NCBI GenBank assembly: GCA_016875595.1
Contig: VGPI01000052.1
Location: forward strand, 1-11,307
Source: Candidatus Cloacimonadota bacterium
Lineage (GTDB): Bacteria; Cloacimonadota; Cloacimonadia; Cloacimonadales; Cloacimonadaceae
Reading direction: 5' to 3'
DNA: 11,307 bases
The position numbers were made by a program, and so were the translations under genes. The notes below the pieces were generated by a model that did not search any database, was not told where the DNA came from, and saw only the letters and a list, made by a program, of their open reading frames with translations. This document shows, in pieces, positions 5,703-11,307 of the stretch. Positions within the stretch are counted from its first letter, which is position 1. Each line of letters opens with the position of its first letter.

Positions 5703-8038
5703 CCAAGATCCGATTTGCTGTAACAACAGCCGCATTAATCTTGCTTGTTCAGATTCTATCGGCAGCGACGATCAGCGGCTTTATCACCCGCGCCGAAAGC
5801 GCTGAGCCCTTGCAGTATGTCAACGTAAGGATAACCGAGACCCGGGTCGGTATGCAGACCAATAAGAAAGGATATTATGTCCTCAATATCAGCCGACCTG
5901 GTTCTTACACTCTGGAAGTGTCCATGATCGGCTTTTCCACTCAGAGGATACCCTTTCGTATTGCCGCTCAGGAGGAGGATTTTCCGCTGAATGTAGCGTT
6001 GGAGAAAACCGGAGTGGAGCTTCAGCGTATTGTGGTCACCGCCGCCCCTGAGGAGGATAACATCTACAGTCCACCCCAGATCCGCATCGGCACTATCCGT
6101 CAAAATCCGGAGGATATTCAGAAAGTAGTTGCGGTGGTCGAAGCGGATGTGTTCCGATCGGTTTTGGCTCTACCGGGAGTGACACCGATCTCTGATTTCA
6201 GTGCCGGTCTGTACGTAAGAGGCGGAAGCCCGGATCAAAATCTCATCTTGCTGGACGATATAGATGTATATAATCCCAATCACTTCGGTGGTGTCTTCAG
6301 TACCTTCAACACCGATGCCGTGGAAAGCGTGGAATTGATCAAAGGTGGCTATCCTGCCAAGTATGGAGGCAGGTTATCTTCCGTCCTGGATGTCACCAAC
6401 CGCCAGGGCAACCGCAACTACCATCAGGGAGTAGCGCGTCTGAGTGCCATCTCCACCAGCGCCACTTTGGAAGGACCCTGGCGGATCGGCGGACAGCATG
6501 GATCGTATATGGCATCTTTCCGCCGCACATACCTGGAACTGATGAAGCAGTTTGTCGATCTGCCGGACTATTACTTCTATGATGGTCATGCCAAGCTGAA
6601 CTGGGATTTGGACAGCCGCAACAAATTCAGCGCCAGCGCCTATTTTGGCAGAGATGACCTGACCTTTGACTTCGGTTCCGAACTGAAGCTGGATTGGGGT
6701 AATCAGACCTTTACCACACAGTGGGTGCGTCTCTTCAATCCCACGCTCTTCGCCCATTTCATCATCGCCGGCAGCCGTTTCGAGAGCAATTTCAGCGTCA
6801 GTAACGAGGAAGGCAATAACTCCATCTCCCGTCACAATGGTATTGACGACCTGTCCACCAAGGGGATGCTGAGTTGGAAGCCAAACAACGAGCACCAGTT
6901 GGACTTTGGTTACGAGCTCAAGTGGAACCAGACCATTTTCAAGATGGACACCGATACCCAATACGACCCCAATGCCCTGCCGGATGTGGATGCCAAATCA
7001 TTGCTCTCCGCTGTCTATGCTCAGGATGTATGGGATATCAACGACTTCTGGACACTCCAGCCGGGCTTTCGTCTGTCCTGGTACAAGACTCTGTCGGTCA
7101 ATCTGCCCAATTCCCCTCACGCCTCCTACCTCAATCTGGAACCACGGGTCTCGCTGCGTCGTAAGCTGGATGTAGCCGAAAACGTCTATGTGAACTATGG
7201 CCGCTATTACCAGTACCTGACGCTGATGTCCATGGAGGTCAGCACCCCGTTCGATATCTGGTATCCAATGGATGGCAGCTTACGCCCGGGCATCTCCGAC
7301 CACTACACCGTGGGTTACAAGAATGAGCTCTCCCGCAGCTTTGGCTTTGACTTTGAGGTGTATTACAAGACCTACCGCAATTTGTTACAATACAATACTG
7401 CCACCGCTTTCACCTGGGACAATGCTACCGTTCAGCTCAAGGACACCTTCAATACCGGCAAGGGCTTCACCTATGGCGCCGACTTTATGTTACGTAATGA
7501 CTGGAAGGGCTTTGAGGGTTTCATCGGTTACACCATCAGCAAGACCCAGCGCCGGATAGAGAATACCAATATCGATCCCGAGACCCTTGAACCGCGCTAT
7601 TTCTACCCCAAATATGACCGCAGCCACCAGGTGAATATCATCGAAAATTTCAATTTCACCGAAAACACCGGCAGGCAGCTCATGGGTGGCGACCTTAAGT
7701 TCGGGCTCAATTTCACTTACACCACCGGCCAGCCCAATCAAGTGCCGGAGCGCATCTACTTTGACGGCGAGGATTTCCAGATCATTTACAGTTACAGCGA
7801 CCGGGAGCGTCTGCCTGATTATGTCCGACTCGATCTCAGCACCAAGCTGGAATTTCTCTACCGTTGGGGCTCGATCGAGCCCTATTTCGAGATCGTCAAC
7901 GTCTTGAATCGCAAGAACGTAAGTTTCCGCGATTACAATATCTCACCTGATTTGGACACCGGACAACTAACCCTCAACCACGATGACGGCACCCAATTTC
8001 CCTTTCTACCCTTTGTCGGCGTCAATGTGAAATGGTAA
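5699..8038 (+). CDS. TonB-dependent outer-membrane receptor with carboxypeptidase-regulatory-like domain
   Basis: This 779-residue outer-membrane channel is predicted to import a bulky ligand using energy from TonB-ExbBD. A signal peptide spans residues 1-23 (hydrophobic core LILLVQIL, cleavage near SAA). A carboxypeptidase-regulatory-like beta domain follows at about 24-103 (ISGFIT...YVNVRI...GYYVLNI). A short linker, LQRIVVTA, comes next. The plug domain at about 145-240 has the conserved LPGV, LYVRGGSPDQNLILLDDIDV, YNPNHFGG and GGYPAKYGGRLSSVLDV stretches. Residues from 240 on alternate as barrel strands, and the chain ends in VGVNVKW, a terminal aromatic typical of barrel proteins. The ATG at 5699 forms an ATGA overlap with the regulator stop and has better ribosome spacing than ATG 5690 (three residues longer). 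A lipoprotein gene follows ten bases after the stop. The barrel does not reveal the substrate; peptide, metal chelate or glycan are all possible. Confidence 0.92.
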   Translation: MTKIRFAVTTAALILLVQILSAATISGFITRAESAEPLQYVNVRITETRVGMQTNKKGYYVLNISRPGSYTLEVSMIGFSTQRIPFRIAAQEEDFPLNVALEKTGVELQRIVVTAAPEEDNIYSPPQIRIGTIRQNPEDIQKVVAVVEADVFRSVLALPGVTPISDFSAGLYVRGGSPDQNLILLDDIDVYNPNHFGGVFSTFNTDAVESVELIKGGYPAKYGGRLSSVLDVTNRQGNRNYHQGVARLSAISTSATLEGPWRIGGQHGSYMASFRRTYLELMKQFVDLPDYYFYDGHAKLNWDLDSRNKFSASAYFGRDDLTFDFGSELKLDWGNQTFTTQWVRLFNPTLFAHFIIAGSRFESNFSVSNEEGNNSISRHNGIDDLSTKGMLSWKPNNEHQLDFGYELKWNQTIFKMDTDTQYDPNALPDVDAKSLLSAVYAQDVWDINDFWTLQPGFRLSWYKTLSVNLPNSPHASYLNLEPRVSLRRKLDVAENVYVNYGRYYQYLTLMSMEVSTPFDIWYPMDGSLRPGISDHYTVGYKNELSRSFGFDFEVYYKTYRNLLQYNTATAFTWDNATVQLKDTFNTGKGFTYGADFMLRNDWKGFEGFIGYTISKTQRRIENTNIDPETLEPRYFYPKYDRSHQVNIIENFNFTENTGRQLMGGDLKFGLNFTYTTGQPNQVPERIYFDGEDFQIIYSYSDRERLPDYVRLDLSTKLEFLYRWGSIEPYFEIVNVLNRKNVSFRDYNISPDLDTGQLTLNHDDGTQFPFLPFVGVNVKW

Positions 8039-8048
8039 GGAGCATACA

Positions 8049-9005
8049 ATGAAGTACCATATCTATCTTCTCCTCCTCCCGCTAATCCTGATCATCCTTG
8101 CCGGATGCCGCGACTTTACCTCTCCGGATCGCTTTGAAGGCGAGACCTATACTGTGACCGGACTGCTCATTGCTGGCCAACCGATCGGGCTGGAGAGGCC
8201 AATCTACGTCACCCGCAGCACTTCCATCCAGGACTTTCAATTACTGGAACTCTTTGTTTCTGATGCCGAGGTCAAGATCATCGATCTGGATACCGGAACG
8301 GAGTTCCAGCTAATACCTGCCCTGCATGATTTCAAGATCAAATACATCGACCCCGACGAAAACCTCATCCAGCCGGAGCATACCTACCGCCTGGAGGTGA
8401 CCATCCCCGGCCATCAAAAACTCATTGGGGGGGAAACAACCGTTCCCAAACAGGTCACTCTTACGCCGGATTTTTATGGCTGGAACGTCACTGGACAGGG
8501 ATATACGATACAAAACCAGGAACCTTATCCCGAGATCACGTATGACACCGTGGAATCCCGCTACCCACTGGCTTTGGAGACCGGTTCCTACATCGGCGCC
8601 CTCAATCTCTATGCTGAGATGTATTGTCTGGAAGAGTTTTCCACCGCTCTGGAATTCACCACTCCGGTCTTTGGCCAGACCAATCCGGATACGACCATGG
8701 TCAATGCTTACTATTCAGCCAGAGAGGGTATCCGCCGCATCCAGTTTTTTGGCAAATACACCTCGATCCCGCATCAGCAACCGGCAGGTAACTTTATGAT
8801 GATCAAGGACTACCGTATGGGATTCATCTTCTTTGGCAGATACCGCGTCTCACTGTTTTCCTGCGACGATAATTATTTCCGCTACAAATACTCGCCGGAG
8901 GGTTATTTCCATGGCGGCATCCGCAATGCTCTCGGTTATTTTGGCTCCGCCAGCGGCGGCTCAATGTACACCAGGATCGTAAAGGATTATCCCCCTATAG
9001 ATTGA
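8049..9005 (+). CDS. DUF4249-type lipoprotein partner of the TonB-dependent receptor
   Basis: This 318-residue protein has a lipoprotein signal, with a long hydrophobic stretch followed by the lipobox L17-A-G-C20. It should be lipid-anchored in the outer membrane or periplasm. After Cys20 the pattern matches DUF4249 as I know it: an early YTVTGLLI strand (34-41), SDAEVKIIDLDTG (71-83), and EHTYRLEVTIPG with GGETTVPK (110-134). The rest is beta-rich with many aromatics. DUF4249 genes in Bacteroidota commonly sit next to carboxypeptidase-regulatory TonB receptors, which is the arrangement here. The Shine-Dalgarno TAAGGAG includes the receptor stop codon and lies six bases before the ATG, so co-expression is very likely. 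A surface ligand-capture or lid role, by analogy with SusD, is inference. The last 11 bases overlap the convergent permease gene. Confidence 0.8.
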   Translation: MKYHIYLLLLPLILIILAGCRDFTSPDRFEGETYTVTGLLIAGQPIGLERPIYVTRSTSIQDFQLLELFVSDAEVKIIDLDTGTEFQLIPALHDFKIKYIDPDENLIQPEHTYRLEVTIPGHQKLIGGETTVPKQVTLTPDFYGWNVTGQGYTIQNQEPYPEITYDTVESRYPLALETGSYIGALNLYAEMYCLEEFSTALEFTTPVFGQTNPDTTMVNAYYSAREGIRRIQFFGKYTSIPHQQPAGNFMMIKDYRMGFIFFGRYRVSLFSCDDNYFRYKYSPEGYFHGGIRNALGYFGSASGGSMYTRIVKDYPPID

Positions 9006-9810
9006 CCAGGACAACACTGATCGCCAGCACGGCGAACATGATACCCTCTCGTAGCGAGAACAGTCGCTTCCAGATCAGCACGTCGCTGAGGATACTCATC
9101 AGCATGATACCGGCAGCAGTGGCTGGATAAGCGACCGCCGCCGGAGTTCTTTCCAGTCCCATCAGGAAAAATACCGTGGAGAAGCGGTTCGGAATTCCGA
9201 GGACAAGTCCGAACCCAATACTCCTCAGCTCCACCCGAATCCTGCCGATCACGATCCCCAGCAAGGTGATCATAAATGCCGATGTAAATACCAAGTAAAC
9301 AAAGAGTTCACTGCCTCCGCCACCCAGTTCATCAAACAACTTCAACGTGGAATCCGTCAAACCCGACACCATAAACAGCAGAAGGATCAGCAGGATATTG
9401 CGCAATTCCCGCCGGTCGCTGCGAAAGCTAAAGACACTCAGCGCCAGGACGATCCCGATCAGGTTCAGTCCGCTGATCTTTTCGTCAAATACCAGCACCG
9501 AAAGTAGTAGCGGTACCACCACTGCGATTCGCATCACACCTACGCTGATGGACAGCCCGTTGGCAATGATATTGCGCTGATAGACAATGAAATTGAGCAG
9601 AAATAGCATGCCCGTCAGCACTCCAAAACCGAGATCAATACCTCTCACCACCGTGTTTGACGGATCCAGCACGGCATAACTGAACAGCGACGCCGCAAAG
9701 TAATTGCCCAGAAACACCGGCAAGATCGCCACCTCCCGCCTGCTTTTGTAGTACATCAACAGATTGGCGCTCATCACCGAGCACAAAATGCTGAGAATGA
9801 TGAACAGCAC
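8995..9810 (-). CDS. EamA/DMT-superfamily membrane permease
   Basis: This 271-residue, very hydrophobic protein has about ten membrane helices, at roughly residues 1-20, 28-47, 58-77, 84-107, 113-129, 137-155, 166-189, 196-216, 224-246 and 254-271. The two five-helix halves repeat the EamA pattern. Helix 4-5 (RIAVVVPLLLSVLVFDEKIS) and helix 9-10 (AAVAYPATAAGIMLMSILSDVLIWKR) are matching segments, each followed by a short charged loop and a last helix. Members export or import metabolites such as amino acids or sugars; nothing here points to a substrate. The start is a GTG. It is the first plausible start after the ligase stop, 23 bases away, and is needed to complete helix 1. AAGGGA lies a rather long 11 bases upstream, so the start is uncertain. 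It probably shares a transcript with fhs. Its stop lies inside the convergent lipoprotein gene. Confidence 0.8.
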   Translation of the reverse strand: MLFIILSILCSVMSANLLMYYKSRREVAILPVFLGNYFAASLFSYAVLDPSNTVVRGIDLGFGVLTGMLFLLNFIVYQRNIIANGLSISVGVMRIAVVVPLLLSVLVFDEKISGLNLIGIVLALSVFSFRSDRRELRNILLILLLFMVSGLTDSTLKLFDELGGGGSELFVYLVFTSAFMITLLGIVIGRIRVELRSIGFGLVLGIPNRFSTVFFLMGLERTPAAVAYPATAAGIMLMSILSDVLIWKRLFSLREGIMFAVLAISVVLVNL

Positions 9811-9833
9811 CGGTGAAAAAGTCCCTTCAGACC

Positions 9834-11307
9834 TTAGAATAAGCCGCTGATATTACCATCGTGTTCGACGTCGATGATCTCCGCCGATGGATGCTTGGGC
9901 AGTCCGGGCATCCGCATGATCTCACCCGTGATCGGCACTAAGAATCCAGCGCCGGAGGAGATCAGGATCTCTCGCACCGTCACCAGGAAGTCCTTGGGTC
10001 TGCCCAGCAATTCCGGATTGTCGGAGAGTGATTTCTGCGTCTTGGCGATACAGATCGGCAGCTTGTCAAAGCCATATTTATTGATCTTTTTCAGGTCTGC
10101 CTTGGCAGTGGCGGTATAGTCCACCTTCTGCGCACCATAGATCTGCGAAGCGATAATTTCAATCTTCTCCTCGACCGGGCTTTCCCACTTATACAGAGTG
10201 CGGAATTGGCACACATCCGTATCCACCATATTCACGACCTTTTCCGCCAGTTCTATCCCGCCTTCCCCGCCTTTGCCAAAGAAATCGACCACACACGATT
10301 CAAAGCCATTGGCATGAACAAAGTCCGTCACGATCCGGAGTTCTTCTCCCGTATCGGTGCCAAAGCGGTTGATGGCAACGATGGATTTCATGCCGAATTT
10401 ATGGATGTTTTCCAAGTGTTTGGCAAGATTGGGCAGTCCGGCTTCGACGGCAGCCGGATTGGGCGGAGCAATATCCCTCAGTTTGGCACCGCCATGCATC
10501 TTGAGCGCCCGTACCGTGGCGACCAGAACCACCGCATTAGTGCAGAATTCGCCATATTTACAGACCAAATCAAAGAACTTCTCCGCCCCCAGATCAAAGC
10601 CGAATCCCGCTTCTGTCACCACATAATCGCTCAGACGCAGCGCCGTTTTGGTGGCAAGAATGCTATTTGCCCCCTGCGCTATATTGGCAAATGGTCCCCC
10701 ATGCACGAAGGCGGGAGTATTCTCCAGCGTTTGCACCAGATTCGGTTTCAGTGCATCTTTGAGCAGCGCAGCGATCGCACCGGCGAAACCCAATTGCTGA
10801 ACCGTCACCGGTTCACCGTCATAAGTGAAGCCGACCGTGATCTTTCCGATCCGTTCTTTGAGCTCGTCCATGTTGTTGGAAAGGCAGAGGATAGCCATAA
10901 TCTCCGAAGCGGGAGTGATGTCAAATCCGTCCTCGCGCGGAAAGCCCTGCTTACTGCCGCCCAGACCGATCACGATCTTGCGCAGCATCCGGTCGTTGAC
11001 GTCGAGAACTCTTTTCCAGGTCACGCGGCGCGGATCGATCTTCAGGTCATTGTCATAGTAGATATGATTGTCGAGCAGTGCGGCGATGGTATTATTGGCA
11101 GCGGTCACGGCATGAAAGTCGCCGGTAAAATGCAGGTTAATATCTTCCATAGGAAGCACTTGCGACCAGCCACCACCGGCAGCACCACCCTTAACACCAA
11201 AGACCGGTCCGAGCGATGGTTCGCGGATCGCCGCCGTCGCCTTTTTGCCGATCCGGTTCAATGCCTGTGCCAGTCCGATCGAAGTGGTCGTCTTACCTTC
11301 TCCAGCC
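9834..11307 (-). CDS. fhs: formate-tetrahydrofolate ligase, 5' end cut by the window edge
   Basis: The enzyme joins formate to tetrahydrofolate using ATP to give 10-formyl-THF in one-carbon metabolism, in the cytoplasm. The frame stays open to the window edge, giving about 490 residues. The family is near 555, so roughly 65 N-terminal residues are outside. The first visible residues are the P-loop AGEGKTTT, followed by REPSLGPVFGVKGGAAGGG and PMEDINLHFTGD. The second family signature VATVRALKMHGG is present, and the chain ends with MPGLPKHPSAEIIDVEHDGNISGLF. In the first signature the usual Tyr after GGAAGGG is Trp (plus 11166-11168), a conservative change. An apparent in-frame TTG at 11261 is an internal Leu codon, not the start. 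The permease gene follows after 23 bases on the same strand. In acetogenic or amino-acid-fermenting anaerobes this enzyme also runs in the formate-producing direction. Which direction applies here cannot be told. Confidence 0.96.
   Translation of the reverse strand, partial: AGEGKTTTSIGLAQALNRIGKKATAAIREPSLGPVFGVKGGAAGGGWSQVLPMEDINLHFTGDFHAVTAANNTIAALLDNHIYYDNDLKIDPRRVTWKRVLDVNDRMLRKIVIGLGGSKQGFPREDGFDITPASEIMAILCLSNNMDELKERIGKITVGFTYDGEPVTVQQLGFAGAIAALLKDALKPNLVQTLENTPAFVHGGPFANIAQGANSILATKTALRLSDYVVTEAGFGFDLGAEKFFDLVCKYGEFCTNAVVLVATVRALKMHGGAKLRDIAPPNPAAVEAGLPNLAKHLENIHKFGMKSIVAINRFGTDTGEELRIVTDFVHANGFESCVVDFFGKGGEGGIELAEKVVNMVDTDVCQFRTLYKWESPVEEKIEIIASQIYGAQKVDYTATAKADLKKINKYGFDKLPICIAKTQKSLSDNPELLGRPKDFLVTVREILISSGAGFLVPITGEIMRMPGLPKHPSAEIIDVEHDGNISGLF

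Noticed and set aside
6374..6961. A 195-codon minus-strand open frame inside the receptor gene
   Set aside because: It is a shadow of the beta-barrel coding strand; the plus-strand product is a clear TonB-dependent receptor.

Overview
The window reads as a chromosomal stretch from a Gram-negative bacterium of the FCB (Bacteroidota-like) group. The lineage evidence is indirect. It includes a TonB-dependent receptor with an N-terminal carboxypeptidase-regulatory-like domain, a DUF4249-type lipoprotein beside it, and a secreted peptidase ending in a YPNPF-type sorting domain like those of type IX secretion cargo. A DUF58 protein of the Bat/aerotolerance type fits the same group. Base composition looks close to half G+C. 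Cloacimonadota or a neighbouring phylum is my best guess, with modest confidence. I see no tRNA, rRNA, CRISPR array, insertion sequence or phage gene.

Layout. On the minus strand at the left edge, a small two-helix membrane protein (907-710) is translationally coupled to a DUF58 protein with a complete MIDAS metal site, which runs off the left edge. A 246-base divergent intergenic region (908-1153) carries a perfect inverted repeat. Plus-strand genes follow: a secreted M1-family metallopeptidase fused to a fibronectin-type domain, a Rossmann-like domain and a C-terminal sorting domain (1154-4075), then an exonuclease III-type AP endonuclease nine bases later (4085-4855). After a 142-base A/T-rich regulatory gap comes a three-gene plus-strand operon: a TetR-family repressor (4998-5702), a TonB-dependent outer-membrane receptor (5699-8038) whose start overlaps the repressor stop, and a DUF4249-type lipoprotein (8049-9005). 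Two minus-strand genes fill the right end. They are formate-tetrahydrofolate ligase (cut by the right edge) and, downstream of it, a 10-helix EamA/DMT-type permease whose 3' end overlaps the lipoprotein gene by 11 bases.

How they may work together. The clearest functional unit is the repressor-receptor-lipoprotein operon. Its promoter is covered by a nested 29-base palindrome whose outer arms fall on the likely -35 and -10 boxes. This suggests a self-regulated, ligand-responsive outer-membrane uptake system of unknown substrate. Related TTGTCA/TGACAA arms recur in the divergent region at 958-982, so the repressor might also act there. The M1 peptidase is probably exported to the cell surface or medium, and its peptide products could be nutrients. 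A link to the receptor is only inference.
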